Assembly (NCBI GenBank): GCA_903912525.1 | Contig: CAIWHK010000008.1 | Location: forward strand, 1 to 64,000 | Length of the DNA stretch: 64,000 nt | DNA from: an uncultured bacterium | Lineage (GTDB): Bacteria > Krumholzibacteriota > Krumholzibacteriia > LZORAL124-64-63 | Reading direction: 5' to 3' | In this document: in pieces, positions 1 to 10,352 of the stretch | Numbering within the stretch: the stretch's first letter is position 1 | How the letters are laid out: the number at the start of each line of letters is the position of its first letter | Notes under the pieces: model-generated | Database searches by the model: none | Told to the model about the DNA's origin: nothing | What the model saw: the letters and a program-made list of their open reading frames with translations, nothing else | Translations under genes and position numbers: made by a program

Positions 1-423
<423 letters not shown>

Positions 424-426
424 GCG

Positions 427-837
427 ATGGCCAGGAGCTTCAAGGTCGTCATCGTCACTCCCGACCGCACCGCCTATGAGGGCGACGCGGTCTCCGCGAC
501 CATCCCCGGCCAGGCCGGCTACCTCGGCGTGTGGGCCAACCACGCGCCGCTGGTCGCCGCCGTTGCGCCGGGACTGGTCACGCTGCGCATCGACGACGCC
601 GGCAACGAGCACAAGCTCGCGGTCGGCGAGGGCTTCGTCGAGATCTCCGGCAACGTCGTCAACCTGATGACTGACAGTTGCGAGCTGGCCGGCGAGATCG
701 ACGTCGCGCGCGCGCAGAAGGCGCTCGAACGGGCGCGCGAGCGCCTGAGCCATGTCGAGGCCAGCCTGGACCGCGAACAGGCGCGCCTGGCCCAGTCGCG
801 GGCTCTGGCCCGGCTGAAGGCGGCGCGCAAGAACTAG
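427..837 (+). CDS. atpC: ATP synthase F1 subunit epsilon
   Basis: KVVIVTPDRTAYEGDAVSATIPGQAGYLGVWANHAPL; adjacent to atpD. Confidence 0.95.
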   Translation: MARSFKVVIVTPDRTAYEGDAVSATIPGQAGYLGVWANHAPLVAAVAPGLVTLRIDDAGNEHKLAVGEGFVEISGNVVNLMTDSCELAGEIDVARAQKALERARERLSHVEASLDREQARLAQSRALARLKAARKN

Positions 838-861
838 GGTTTTTTCCTGTTGGAAACGATG

Positions 862-898
862 CCACCCCGGCCAATCACGACCGGGGTGGGCACTTTTT
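862..898 (+). terminator. Rho-independent terminator after atpC
   Basis: CCACCCCGG - 10-nt loop - CCGGGGTGG followed by GCACTTTTT. Confidence 0.8.
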
Positions 899-1087
899 AG
901 GACGTTGTGATGTTCACCATCGATCCCCTGCAGGTCGCGGCTCCGGAGGCCTCCGACCGGCCCTGCGAGGGGGGTGTGAACGAGGCTTCGCGCGGTCCGC
1001 TATCTCTCGACAGGACCGCAAGATAGACTCAAAACAGAGAGGGCTCCGATGCGTACCTTGAGCACGTCCGGAACCGGGACTCCCCAT

Positions 1088-1116
1088 TTGACAATCCGCC
1101 CCCTGAGGGCTATCTC
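1088..1116 (+). promoter_or_regulatory. Putative sigma70-type promoter for the TPR/ExbB/TonB operon
   Basis: TTGACA - 17 bp - TATCTC, upstream of ATG at 1169. Confidence 0.5.
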
Positions 1117-1168
1117 TATCCGTGGCCGCGCGTCGCTGGCGACGCCAGACAAGCTGGGGTGTTTTCGC

Positions 1169-3034
1169 ATGACCGCCAAGCGCGTCTTTCCCTTCCTGTT
1201 GCCTCAGCCCGTCGCCTCCTCTGTGGTCGCGGTCGCGCTATCACTTGTCGTTTTTTCCCTTGCCCTTGCCAGCTTTGCCCACGCCGTGCCCGCCGCCGGT
1301 GGCGCCTGTGCGCCGTACACGGCCGGCCTGGCGGCGCTGGACGCGCGCAAGCTGCCCGATGCGGCCGCCCAGTTCAATCGCGCCGTCAAGGACTCGTGCC
1401 AGGTCAGCGACGCCCGTCGCCAGCTGGCCGAACTCGCCTGGCGCCAGAAGCGCGCCGACGAGGGCGAGCGCCTCTACCGCTCGGCCGTCGCCTACGACAA
1501 GGCCCATGGCGTTCCCGAGAAGGCCTCCGACTTCGTCTCCATCGCGCTGATGCTGCTGCGGATGAACCGCGCGCAGGACGCCGCGAGCGCGCTGCAGCAT
1601 GCCGACGTGCTGGACGGTCCCGGCTGGCCCGCGACCTACGGCCACGTGCGGCTGTGCCTGTTCACCAGTGAATGGGAAGGCGCCATGAACCTGCTGGCGC
1701 GGTTCCCGAAGGGTCCGCAGGGCCCCGCGGCCATGGGCGAGTACTTCTACGCCATGGCGCAGTACCACGTCGGCACCGGCGAACTGGCGCAGGCCGAGGG
1801 CGAAGCCCTGCGCGCCCTGTCGGCCGACCCGACCGATCCCGAGCGCCTGGGCCTGTTCAACCGCGTCTGCAAGGAGCGGGGGACCACCGCCACCGCCATC
1901 ACCGCGCTGGAGCAGTCGAAGGCCGAGCCGGGCAAGACCGCGCCCGCCGCGCTGCTGAACGAGCTGGGCCGCATGTACCAGAGCGGCCGCAAGTTCAAGG
2001 AAGCCCGCGACATGTACGTCGCTGCGGTGGCCGCCGACTCCAACTACGCCGCCGCCGTCCTGGACCTGGGCGACCTGATGCGCCTGGCCAAGCAGCCGTC
2101 GGTCGCCGTGCAGTTGTACATGCGCTACCTGAAGGCGGCCCCGAAGGACGTCGAGGCCATGCTGCACATCACCCAGGCCTGCCTGGACATCGGCCAGGTG
2201 GACCAGGCGGCGACGACCGCCGCCGAGGCGATGAAGACCAACCCGACGCGCCCGGACGTGCGCCGCAACTTCGTGCGCGCGGCCCTGCGTTCCAGCGACC
2301 CGGCGATGGGCAAGGCCGCGGCGACCGTGTTCGGCGGCATGTCCAACGACCCGACCTGGAAGGCCGAGGACTGGCTGCTGCTGGCCGAGTACCATCGCCA
2401 GCTGGCCGACCTGGACGCCGCCAAGGCTGCTACCGCGAAGGCTTCGGAGTTCGACCCGACCGCGGCGCCGATCGAGTTCGAGCGCGGCCTCATCGAGATG
2501 AGCGCCGGCAACCTGGCGCAGGCCGTCACGCACATGCAGGCCGCCGTCGCGGCGAGCCCGAGCACCGGCCGGTACCACCTGAACCTGGGCATCGCGCTGA
2601 TGAAGGCCGATCGCCGGGCCGATGGCCTGGCTTCGATGCGCGCCGCCATCGTCGCCGACCCCCAGTACACCGTCGGTCGCATGTCCCTGGCGCAGGCCCT
2701 GGCCGGCGCCGACTCGGTGAAGGCGGCCAACGACCAGTACCAGGCGATCCTCGCCTACGACGCGACCAACAAGGGCGCGATGTGCGAATTGGGCTGGAAC
2801 GCGGTTCGCGTGTCGAACTGCGCCGAGGCCCGCAAGTGGTTCCAGGCCGTGGTGGACGCGGACCCCAAGTATGCCGACGGCTGGGCCGGAATGGGCTTTG
2901 CCGAGCATTGCGCCGCGAACACTGCCGCTTCGAAGGTGGCCTTTGAAAAGGGCCGCCAGATTGATGCCCAGAACGCCAACGTCAAGAGAGGCCTCGAGCT
3001 GCTGGCCAAGACATCCGGGAGCTCGGCGCCATAG
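1169..3034 (+). CDS. Secreted tetratricopeptide-repeat protein
   Basis: Signal peptide then multiple TPR-like repeats; ORF extends upstream to 1049, but the putative promoter lies inside that extension. Confidence 0.8.
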   Translation: MTAKRVFPFLLPQPVASSVVAVALSLVVFSLALASFAHAVPAAGGACAPYTAGLAALDARKLPDAAAQFNRAVKDSCQVSDARRQLAELAWRQKRADEGERLYRSAVAYDKAHGVPEKASDFVSIALMLLRMNRAQDAASALQHADVLDGPGWPATYGHVRLCLFTSEWEGAMNLLARFPKGPQGPAAMGEYFYAMAQYHVGTGELAQAEGEALRALSADPTDPERLGLFNRVCKERGTTATAITALEQSKAEPGKTAPAALLNELGRMYQSGRKFKEARDMYVAAVAADSNYAAAVLDLGDLMRLAKQPSVAVQLYMRYLKAAPKDVEAMLHITQACLDIGQVDQAATTAAEAMKTNPTRPDVRRNFVRAALRSSDPAMGKAAATVFGGMSNDPTWKAEDWLLLAEYHRQLADLDAAKAATAKASEFDPTAAPIEFERGLIEMSAGNLAQAVTHMQAAVAASPSTGRYHLNLGIALMKADRRADGLASMRAAIVADPQYTVGRMSLAQALAGADSVKAANDQYQAILAYDATNKGAMCELGWNAVRVSNCAEARKWFQAVVDADPKYADGWAGMGFAEHCAANTAASKVAFEKGRQIDAQNANVKRGLELLAKTSGSSAP

Positions 3035-3090
3035 CAACGTGACGGGCGCTCGCGTCCATCGCGTGGGAGAAAGGGAAAGGAAAGCGACCC

Positions 3091-3807
3091 ATGAAGAAGT
3101 TCGTAATGTTTTTCATCGTGGCGGCGGAGGCGATCCTGTCGTTTGTGATTTGGCAGAAGTCGCCTGAGTACATCCGGATGGGTGGTCCGCTGCTGGTTGG
3201 GGGTCTGCTGGCCCTGTTCCTGACGATCACGATCACGATCGAGCGCGCGATCGTGCTGTGGCGCGCCGGCGGCCGCAGCGACTCGGGCCTGTTCGTGCGT
3301 AACGTCATGGTGAGCATCAAGGACAACAAGCTGGACGACGCCGCCGATTCGTGCCGTCGCCAGGGCGGCTGCCTGGCCAACGTGGTCGGCGCCGGCCTGT
3401 TCCAGTACCAGATCATGAAGGACTCGGTGAGCAACCGCCGCGACCTTCTGACCGAGACCCGCCACGCGATGTCCGAGGCCAACGAGCTGGAGCTGCCCCT
3501 GCTGGAGCGCAACCTGCCGGCCCTGTCGACCATCGCCTCGATCGCGACCCTGCTGGGTCTGCTGGGCACCACGATCGGTATGATCCGTTCGTTCAGCGCC
3601 ATGTCGAACGCCGGCGCTCCCGACGCTTCGAAGCTGGCCCTTGGTATCTCCGAAGCGCTTGTGAATACGGCGCTCGGTCTGATCACCGCCGTCATCGCCA
3701 CGATCGTGTACAACTTCTACACGACGCGCGTGGACAAGTTCGGCGCGACGATGAACCAGACCTCGCACGCGGTGATGCTGCTGCTCCGGAAGAATAAGGA
3801 AGGTTAA
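3091..3807 (+). CDS. exbB: MotA/TolQ/ExbB proton channel family protein
   Basis: LPALSTIASIATLLGLLGTTIGMIRSFSAM...ALGISEALVNTALGL signature; RBS upstream. Confidence 0.92.
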   Translation: MKKFVMFFIVAAEAILSFVIWQKSPEYIRMGGPLLVGGLLALFLTITITIERAIVLWRAGGRSDSGLFVRNVMVSIKDNKLDDAADSCRRQGGCLANVVGAGLFQYQIMKDSVSNRRDLLTETRHAMSEANELELPLLERNLPALSTIASIATLLGLLGTTIGMIRSFSAMSNAGAPDASKLALGISEALVNTALGLITAVIATIVYNFYTTRVDKFGATMNQTSHAVMLLLRKNKEG

Positions 3808-3810
3808 GCC

Positions 3811-4263
3811 GTGTCCGGTGTTCCTATTCGCAGGGACATGACCCCGATGGTGGACGTGGCGTTCCTCCTGCTGATCTTCTTCATGACCACGACCCAGTTC
3901 CGGGCTCCGGAAGTCGTGTCCGTGAAGTTGCCGGCATCGACCGCCGAGATGCGCGTCCCCGAGACCAACACCATCGTGGTCACCCTGAACAAGGATGAGC
4001 GCATCTTCATCTCGAGCGAGTCGGCCAACGACATCCAGGAAGTGCCGAAGGACCAGGTGGTCCAGGCCGTCGTGGCGTGGCGTAGCCGGAATCCTTCCGC
4101 CGTGATCATCGTCAAGGGTGACAAGGACGTGAAGTTCGGCGAGATGAACAACCTGATGAACAACCTGGCCACGGCCAAGGCCATCCGGTTCAACCTGATG
4201 ACCGACGTCAAGCGCAAGGGCGATTCCGGCGAAGCTCCCAAGGCGGGAGGCTCTCATGGCTGA
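3811..4263 (+). CDS. exbD: Biopolymer transporter ExbD/TolR (GTG start)
   Basis: MTPMVDVAFLLLIFFMTTTQF signature. Confidence 0.92.
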   Translation: MSGVPIRRDMTPMVDVAFLLLIFFMTTTQFRAPEVVSVKLPASTAEMRVPETNTIVVTLNKDERIFISSESANDIQEVPKDQVVQAVVAWRSRNPSAVIIVKGDKDVKFGEMNNLMNNLATAKAIRFNLMTDVKRKGDSGEAPKAGGSHG

Positions 4264-4756
4264 TATCCAGGTAAAAGGCAAAGCCAAATCGAGCGTCTTC
4301 AAGGAAGAGGCTGGCGTCCGCCATCCCAAGCGGGCCGGCGTCAACATGGACATGACGGCCATGGTGGACATGGCCTTCCTGCTCCTGATCTTCTTCATGG
4401 TGACGACCGTGTTCCGGCGCCCGCTGGCCATGGAAATCAACATGCCCGAGCCCGGCGCCAAGGTGCAGGTGGCCGAGTCCACGGTGCTGACGGTGTACGT
4501 CCTGCGCACGGATGAGATCGTCACGCGCATGGGCAAGGGCGGGAACGTCCCGGTCCTCTGGGCCGATCTCGAGCGCGCCCTGCGTGACGCCCTGATCGCC
4601 AACCAGAAGCTGATCGTGCTGGTCAAGGTGGACCCGGAAGCCCGTTACGAGCGCATGGTGGACATGATGGACACCCTCGACGACGCCCAAGTGACCCGGT
4701 TCAGCCTCGTGGGCATGACCGGCGCCGACGTAGCGATGTTCGGAGGCCTGCAATGA
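4256..4756 (+). CDS. exbD: Second biopolymer transporter ExbD/TolR
   Basis: MDMTAMVDMAFLLLIFFMVTTVF signature; overlaps previous gene. Confidence 0.92.
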   Translation: MADIQVKGKAKSSVFKEEAGVRHPKRAGVNMDMTAMVDMAFLLLIFFMVTTVFRRPLAMEINMPEPGAKVQVAESTVLTVYVLRTDEIVTRMGKGGNVPVLWADLERALRDALIANQKLIVLVKVDPEARYERMVDMMDTLDDAQVTRFSLVGMTGADVAMFGGLQ

Positions 4757-5517
4757 GCGCGAACACTCTCCGCATGCGCTGGGCCTATTCGCTCGACGGA
4801 GCGAAGCGCTTCCCGGTCACCGGGCGCAAGCACCCGCTGGAGCGGCAGGCATCGCGTCACATGGTCATCGCCGCCGGCGTGGCCATCTCGATCGGGCTGC
4901 TCGCCTTCATTCTCTGGCAGTGGACGCTGAACCGCACGCCGGACGAAGCGGGCGACCGCACGGTGGCCATCGTCCGTTACACGGAACTGGGTGTGCCGCC
5001 TTCGATCAACCGTGCGTCGGAGTCCCAGGTTCAGGTGGCGACGCAGGTGGCCATGGCGCCGCCGCAGATCGCCGTGCCCGAGCCGGTGCCCGATGACATG
5101 GTGAACCCGGACCAGACGATCATGACGGTGCAGGAAGTCAACAGTGCGCTGGCTGCGGCCACGCAGGCCGACCTGGGCGACCTCAGCGGTGTCCAGATCG
5201 AGGGCGACTTCCAGCAGCAGGCAAAGGATCAGGAGTTCAAGCAGTCGGTCAACGTGCTGCCCGTTCGCCTGAGCATGAAGCGGCCCGAGTACCCGGACAT
5301 GGCCCGCATGGCCGGTATCGAGGGTGTTGTCACGGTCCAGGTGCTGGTGGGCAAGGACGGCAGGGTCACCAAGACCAAGGTGACGGACGGCCCCGTGCCT
5401 CTGCACGCCGCGGCTGTTGCCGCTGCGATGTCCGCGGTCTTCCAGGCGGCGACGACGGACGGACGTCCGATCGCGGTCTGGGTGGCCATGCCGATCAAGT
5501 TCACGCTGCGCAATTAG
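4753..5517 (+). CDS. tonB: Energy transducer TonB family protein
   Basis: Single TM near N-terminus; C-terminal RPEYPDMARMAGIEGVVTVQVLVGKDGRVTKTKVTDG...AAAMSAVFQAATTDGRPIAVWVAMPIKF. Confidence 0.9.
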   Translation: MSANTLRMRWAYSLDGAKRFPVTGRKHPLERQASRHMVIAAGVAISIGLLAFILWQWTLNRTPDEAGDRTVAIVRYTELGVPPSINRASESQVQVATQVAMAPPQIAVPEPVPDDMVNPDQTIMTVQEVNSALAAATQADLGDLSGVQIEGDFQQQAKDQEFKQSVNVLPVRLSMKRPEYPDMARMAGIEGVVTVQVLVGKDGRVTKTKVTDGPVPLHAAAVAAAMSAVFQAATTDGRPIAVWVAMPIKFTLRN

Positions 5518-5535
5518 ACGATTGCAGGAGTCGGA

Positions 5536-5919
5536 TTGATGCTGAACTTCCTGAATGCACTGGTGGTCCGCCCCGAGGGCGAGGTCGCCAAGAAGTTCCA
5601 GAACAGCACGCTGGAATTCATCGCCTGGCGCCACCGGGCGTGCGATGAATCGGTGTCCATCACGGTCATCGAATCCACGCTGCTGGCGGCGCTCGAGATC
5701 TCCCTCATCGCGGCGTTCACCCGCCTGGTGCCGGTCATGGGCAGCGCGCCTGCCCGCGCCGGCGGGGCTGGTCCCCTCGGGTTCGTCATGTTCCTGATGG
5801 TGGTCGGGTTCGCGATCGCGGGGCTGCGCCTGTACCAGAACATCCAGATGATCCGCCGGCTCAACGTCGAGACGTTCAACCTCGAAGAGCGGCTGGGGGA
5901 CGACGAGGAAGACGAGTAG
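5536..5919 (+). CDS. Small membrane protein, unknown function
   Basis: Two hydrophobic segments; operon position between tonB and PstS-like gene. Confidence 0.6.
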   Translation: MMLNFLNALVVRPEGEVAKKFQNSTLEFIAWRHRACDESVSITVIESTLLAALEISLIAAFTRLVPVMGSAPARAGGAGPLGFVMFLMVVGFAIAGLRLYQNIQMIRRLNVETFNLEERLGDDEEDE

Positions 5920-6887
5920 TGCTGCCGCGCCGCCCGGGTGTTGCGCCGCGTCCGCGTCGGCGCAACCTGACCGTGCTCATCCGGGTTGCGGTTTACGTCA
6001 CGGCTGCCGTCATGTTCTTCATGTTGCGTGGGCGAGTGGACTGGGGTCTGCTCGCCCATCGCGTTTCCAGCACCACCGCCGCGGCCGACTCCACGCTCAC
6101 CATCGGCGGCATCGACGTGGCCCCGTACCTGGCCGAGACGATGATCCGCCGCTACCGCGACTACTACCCGACGTTGCGCATCGACACGCGCCCGGGCACC
6201 ACGGTGCAGGCGCTGCAGGACCTTGTCGACGGCAAGGCCGACGCGGTGTTCCTGGCCCGGCCGCCCAGCGCCGCCGACCAGGACGCCTTCCGCAAGTCGA
6301 GCGGCGACACCGCCACCTGGTACCCGGTCGCGCTGGGCGCGCTGCTGGTCGTGGCCGAACCGACTTCGGCCGACTCGTCGGTGACGGTGGCGGAGCTGAA
6401 GGCCCGCGCCTTCTCGGCGCCGCAGGCCGGCCGGCGCCTGTACGCCGTCGACCGCAACGCCGGCATGTGGGACGCCATCGCGGCGCGCCTGGGCGGCGAT
6501 GCCGCCGCCGCCCCCGGCGCCTACTTCCTGGCCAACGAGGACTCGGTGCTCAGCTACGCATTGGCCGACCGCGGCGCGATGGGCATCATCAGCGTGTTTC
6601 CGCTGCGGCGGCCGCTGTCGGCCTACGGCGCCCGCGCACTGGCGGTGCAGAAGAGGCCCGACACCCTGGCCGTCCGCGCCGACAACGTGACGCTGGCCAC
6701 CAGCGGCTACCCGCTGTGGTGCTACACGTACCTGGCCTGCGCGCGCCGCGGCTCCATGCAGGGCAGCACCTTCGTGACCTACGTGACCGGTGCGCGCGGC
6801 CAGCGCCAGATCGAGGCCACGCCCTACCTGCCGGCAGAAAAAATCCTTCGCGAGGTCGTTATCACACGCCCCGCGAAGGAAGAATAG
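5919..6887 (+). CDS. PstS-like (phosphate-type) periplasmic substrate-binding protein
   Basis: N-terminal TM, ADSTLTIGGIDVAPYLAETMIRRYRDYYPTLRIDTRPGTTVQALQDLVDGKADAVFLARPPS; PBP-like fold signature. Confidence 0.65.
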   Translation: MLPRRPGVAPRPRRRNLTVLIRVAVYVTAAVMFFMLRGRVDWGLLAHRVSSTTAAADSTLTIGGIDVAPYLAETMIRRYRDYYPTLRIDTRPGTTVQALQDLVDGKADAVFLARPPSAADQDAFRKSSGDTATWYPVALGALLVVAEPTSADSSVTVAELKARAFSAPQAGRRLYAVDRNAGMWDAIAARLGGDAAAAPGAYFLANEDSVLSYALADRGAMGIISVFPLRRPLSAYGARALAVQKRPDTLAVRADNVTLATSGYPLWCYTYLACARRGSMQGSTFVTYVTGARGQRQIEATPYLPAEKILREVVITRPAKEE

Positions 6888-6908
6888 TCCCGCCTGTTTC
6901 GCTAGTTC

Positions 6909-9900
6909 TCAGCGCAGCAGCTGCATCTTCACCATCGCCGTGCCCTGGTCCGCGATGACCCGCGCCACGTAAGCGCCGCTGGCCACGGCATGCCCGTTAG
7001 CGTCGGCGCCGTCCCACTTCAGCTCGTGCCGGCCGGCCGGCAGTTCGGCCGACACCAGCGTGCGCACGTGGCGCCCGGCCAGGTCGAAGATCTGCAGCGT
7101 GGCGCGGCCGGGCGCGGCCAGGTCGAAGCTGAGCGTCGTCTGCGGGTTGAACGGGTTCGGTGCGACGGCCAGGCTCATCTTGCGCGTGGGCAGCTCGCTG
7201 CCGCCGCCGGGCACGTCCGAGACCCACGACGTGCGCGCGTACATCACGATGTTGTCCCACCGTGTATTGCCTGAGGTCCCACTGGTGTTCCCGGTGAACA
7301 GCAGCCGCACGCGGAAGGCGGGGTTGCGGCTGGCCGCGGTGACGGCCGCGAAGTCCCACGTGTAGACATCGGGGATCTCGGTGAGCGTGTAGACCGGGCC
7401 GAACGACACCCAGTTGTCGGTGACAGCCGAGGTGGCGTACTCCAGGTGGAACGACTGCGGCCCGCTCGCCGAGCGCCAGCCCGCCATCGCCAGCGTCGGC
7501 TCCGACAAACCGGTGGTCGGCAGTGTGATGCGCAGCTCGCGCGTGTCCGACGGGTTGCGCACGCGCAGGCCCAGGCCCGCCGTGGCGCCGTTCTGCGCGT
7601 TCAGCACATCGCCCGCGACATTGTCCATGTACCCGATGCCGGTGCCGGGATAGGTGATGGTCGGCGTCCCCACCGCGGCGACGTCGGCCGCGACCGAGGC
7701 CAGCGTGCCGGCCGGCAGCAGGTTGAAGTTCCAGTAGTGCGCCAGGTGCGGCGGGTTGGCCTCGGCCGCGAACACGGCCGTGCGCGTGACTGCGGCGGCG
7801 CCCGGGGTGATCGTCAGCGTGGGCGTCGTGGCGCCCGTCTCCTGCCAGCGCACGAACGTGTAGCCGAGGTTGGGCAGCGCGGTGACGGTGACGGCGTTGC
7901 CGCGGAAGTAGGTGCCGGTCCACGGGTACGGCTGGCCGGCGACCGGCAGGCCGGGCGTATTGGCGTCGACCACGAGGTTGTTGATGCGCACGGAGCCGGC
8001 CGCGGCGCTGCTGACGTTCAGCGTGATGTCCGACGTCCCGGCCAGCGCGAACTTGGTGACGACGTGCTGGCGCAGGTTGGCCGGGCGGTTCTGCGTGAAC
8101 TCGCGCAGCCACTGCACGCGCTGCGTCCAGTCCTCGGTCACGTCGTAGCGGTCGTACCACTTGGCGATGGCGGGCTGGTACTGCGCCGCGTAACCGTCGA
8201 TGACCGGGATCATGGCCGCCGGGCGGAAGCTGCTGTTGAGCTGGTCGGCGATCGTGTTGATGAAGGTCTGCTTGAACGCCGGGTTCGCCAGCAGGCTGCG
8301 CAGGATCACCGTCGACCAGTCGGGGTTGGGCCACGACGGGCCGCCGATGGCGGTGGCCGCGGCCACGGCGTCGTAGGTGGCGTCGTGGAACGAGTCGTCC
8401 ATGTCCTTCATCGACCAGCGCCACTTGCCGTCGTGCCCGTACGGGGCGCCGGCCACGTAGCCGGCCGTGTTGCGGCGCCAGAAGACGATGTTGTTGCCGG
8501 GCCAGTCGGTGTTGGCCGCGTAGATTTGCGCGGTGTGGTAGTCGATGAAGTTGCGGATATCCATCAACGAATCGACGTGCGCGTAGTAGGGCGCGATCGC
8601 CAGGTCGTGATTGGCGACGTAGGTGCGCATGGCCAGGAAGGGCACGTTGCCGTCGATGGGACCGTCGTCCACCTCGCCGTTGTTCTCGAGCAGCACGACC
8701 TCGGCAGCGGGCACGCCGTAGATGCGCTCGTAGAAGTAGCGGCTGTGCTCGTCGCGCAGGTTGGCCAGGCCCCAGTACTCGCCGTCCATGAAGTGGATGA
8801 CCGGCCGGCCCGCCTGCGTGTCGAAGCCCAGGCCGCTGGCCATGTCCTCGATGCACAGGTCGCGGAACCCGAGGAAGCCCCAGTCGTCGCCCGAGGCGCG
8901 GATGCGGAAGCGCGCCCACGAATTGTACGGCAGGTCGGGGAACAGTTGCGTGTTGAACGTGGCCGGGCCGTAGGCCGCGTCCGCGTACAGCTTCAGGCCC
9001 TTCTGGGGCAGCACGTTGGTGGCGCTGCCGCTGATGAGCACGCCGGCGTCCTGCGAGATCTCGAGGCCGCCCGCGGCGTTGAACAGTTCGACGTGCACGG
9101 GGCGCTCCCAGGCGGCGCCGCTCTGGAAGTAGTTGCCCGTGCCGTTATCGCCCGGAACGTAGTTGACGCCCGGCACGTAGATGCCGGTTGCGTTGTCGAA
9201 CAGGTTCTTCGGGTCGGTGACCAGCGAGATGACCGGGAAGAAGCAGTTCGCCGCCACACCGGGGCCGACGATGAACGACCGCGTGGCGATGGCGCTCGGC
9301 GCCTGGCCCGTGTGGAACGCGCGCGCGCGCACGACCGTGATCTTGTCGATGGTGCCGCGGGGCGCCCGCCATGTGAAGTGGCTGTTCGGGTAGAAGTTGG
9401 TCGGGACCAGCGCGTGGACGGCCGGGTTGGGCGTGCGGTCACTGACGGTGAGCGAACCGGTGTACAGCGTCGAGGTGGCCGTGGGCTCGCTGCCGTCCAG
9501 CGTGTAGCGGATGGTGGCCGTCGGGTCGGTGACCGCCAGGTTCAGGATGAACGAACCGGCGTAGAACCCGGCCGGCATCGAGAACGTGGGCGTGGCGACG
9601 ATCGTCTGCACGGCGCCGTTGGCGGCGCCCGGCGTCGACGTCGGGTAGGTGGCCCACACGGCGCCGCCGTCGGGCTGGCGACCGTACGACTGGTCCGACA
9701 GCACCACCGTCGCGGGCGCCTGGTCGAGCGGCGTGATGCCGTCGGCCGCCGTCAGCAACACCGGTTCGCCGGCGGCGCTGAGCTTGAAGTTCGTGTGCAA
9801 CTGGCCGCCGGCCGTGACCATGTTCTTGTCCGAGGCCCACACCAGCAGGTAGCCGTGCGCGGGGATGGTGCCTTGCGGGAACATCCACTTCAGCGGCAGC

Positions 9901-10118
9901 GCGGGGTCGTCGCTGATGTAGCAGCCGGTCAGGTTGACGGTGCTGGCGCCGGTGTTGTACAGCTCGATCCAGTCCGAGTAGGCGCCGTCGGCGTCGGCGA
10001 TGGTCGTCGCGTTCGACGTCATCACCTCGTTGACGACCACGGTCTGGGCGAGAGCCCCACCGGCCGCCATCAGGCAGAGCAGCAACGCTCCCAGCATCCC
10101 CCGCAACGAGTTGCGCAT
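6909..10118 (-). CDS. Large secreted protein: lamin-tail domain, chitobiase-C-like domain, CotH kinase domain, InlB-B-like repeat, FlgD-Ig/T9SS-type C-terminal domain
   Basis: VVNEVMTSNATTIADADGAYSDWIELYNTG; DGEYWGLANLRDEHSRYFYERIYGVP; C-term AVAPNPFNPQTTLSFDLAAPGRATLQIFDLAGRHVRTLVSAELPAGRHELKWDG. Confidence 0.85.
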   Translation of the reverse strand: MRNSLRGMLGALLLCLMAAGGALAQTVVVNEVMTSNATTIADADGAYSDWIELYNTGASTVNLTGCYISDDPALPLKWMFPQGTIPAHGYLLVWASDKNMVTAGGQLHTNFKLSAAGEPVLLTAADGITPLDQAPATVVLSDQSYGRQPDGGAVWATYPTSTPGAANGAVQTIVATPTFSMPAGFYAGSFILNLAVTDPTATIRYTLDGSEPTATSTLYTGSLTVSDRTPNPAVHALVPTNFYPNSHFTWRAPRGTIDKITVVRARAFHTGQAPSAIATRSFIVGPGVAANCFFPVISLVTDPKNLFDNATGIYVPGVNYVPGDNGTGNYFQSGAAWERPVHVELFNAAGGLEISQDAGVLISGSATNVLPQKGLKLYADAAYGPATFNTQLFPDLPYNSWARFRIRASGDDWGFLGFRDLCIEDMASGLGFDTQAGRPVIHFMDGEYWGLANLRDEHSRYFYERIYGVPAAEVVLLENNGEVDDGPIDGNVPFLAMRTYVANHDLAIAPYYAHVDSLMDIRNFIDYHTAQIYAANTDWPGNNIVFWRRNTAGYVAGAPYGHDGKWRWSMKDMDDSFHDATYDAVAAATAIGGPSWPNPDWSTVILRSLLANPAFKQTFINTIADQLNSSFRPAAMIPVIDGYAAQYQPAIAKWYDRYDVTEDWTQRVQWLREFTQNRPANLRQHVVTKFALAGTSDITLNVSSAAAGSVRINNLVVDANTPGLPVAGQPYPWTGTYFRGNAVTVTALPNLGYTFVRWQETGATTPTLTITPGAAAVTRTAVFAAEANPPHLAHYWNFNLLPAGTLASVAADVAAVGTPTITYPGTGIGYMDNVAGDVLNAQNGATAGLGLRVRNPSDTRELRITLPTTGLSEPTLAMAGWRSASGPQSFHLEYATSAVTDNWVSFGPVYTLTEIPDVYTWDFAAVTAASRNPAFRVRLLFTGNTSGTSGNTRWDNIVMYARTSWVSDVPGGGSELPTRKMSLAVAPNPFNPQTTLSFDLAAPGRATLQIFDLAGRHVRTLVSAELPAGRHELKWDGADANGHAVASGAYVARVIADQGTAMVKMQLLR

Positions 10119-10352
10119 CGACAGTGTCCTTCTCTGCCGCCGGTCGACCGGCGACGGTTGCTTCACCCACATTTGCACAATGATATCATATTATGTTGCA
10201 ATAAGTCAAGAAATGCCCACTATACAGCCGGATGGCTGTTGGTGGCATATCTTGTTATTTTGCAAGTGGTTGACTGGGTCCGCCCTCTCAGCCGCACGGA
10301 CCGTTGACGGCCGCCCGCGGATTCCGGACATTGATTCCCCCGGTCGTCCCGT

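Noticed and set aside
1049-1168. Upstream extension of the TPR ORF
   Set aside because: Contains the putative TTGACA-N17-TATCTC promoter, and the signal peptide begins at ATG 1169.
1241-3037. 598-aa minus-strand ORF antisense to the TPR gene
   Set aside because: High-GC shadow ORF: low-complexity composition rich in R/G/H/V and overlapping a clear TPR protein.
5941-5975. TTGCGCCGC...GGCGCAA split inverted repeat
   Set aside because: Arms are separated by coding sequence of the PstS-like gene and the core is not contiguous; not a member of the family.
7446-10307. 953-aa plus-strand ORF antisense to the CotH protein
   Set aside because: High-GC shadow ORF; no recognisable domain, and the opposite strand has clear lamin-tail, CotH and FlgD-Ig domains.
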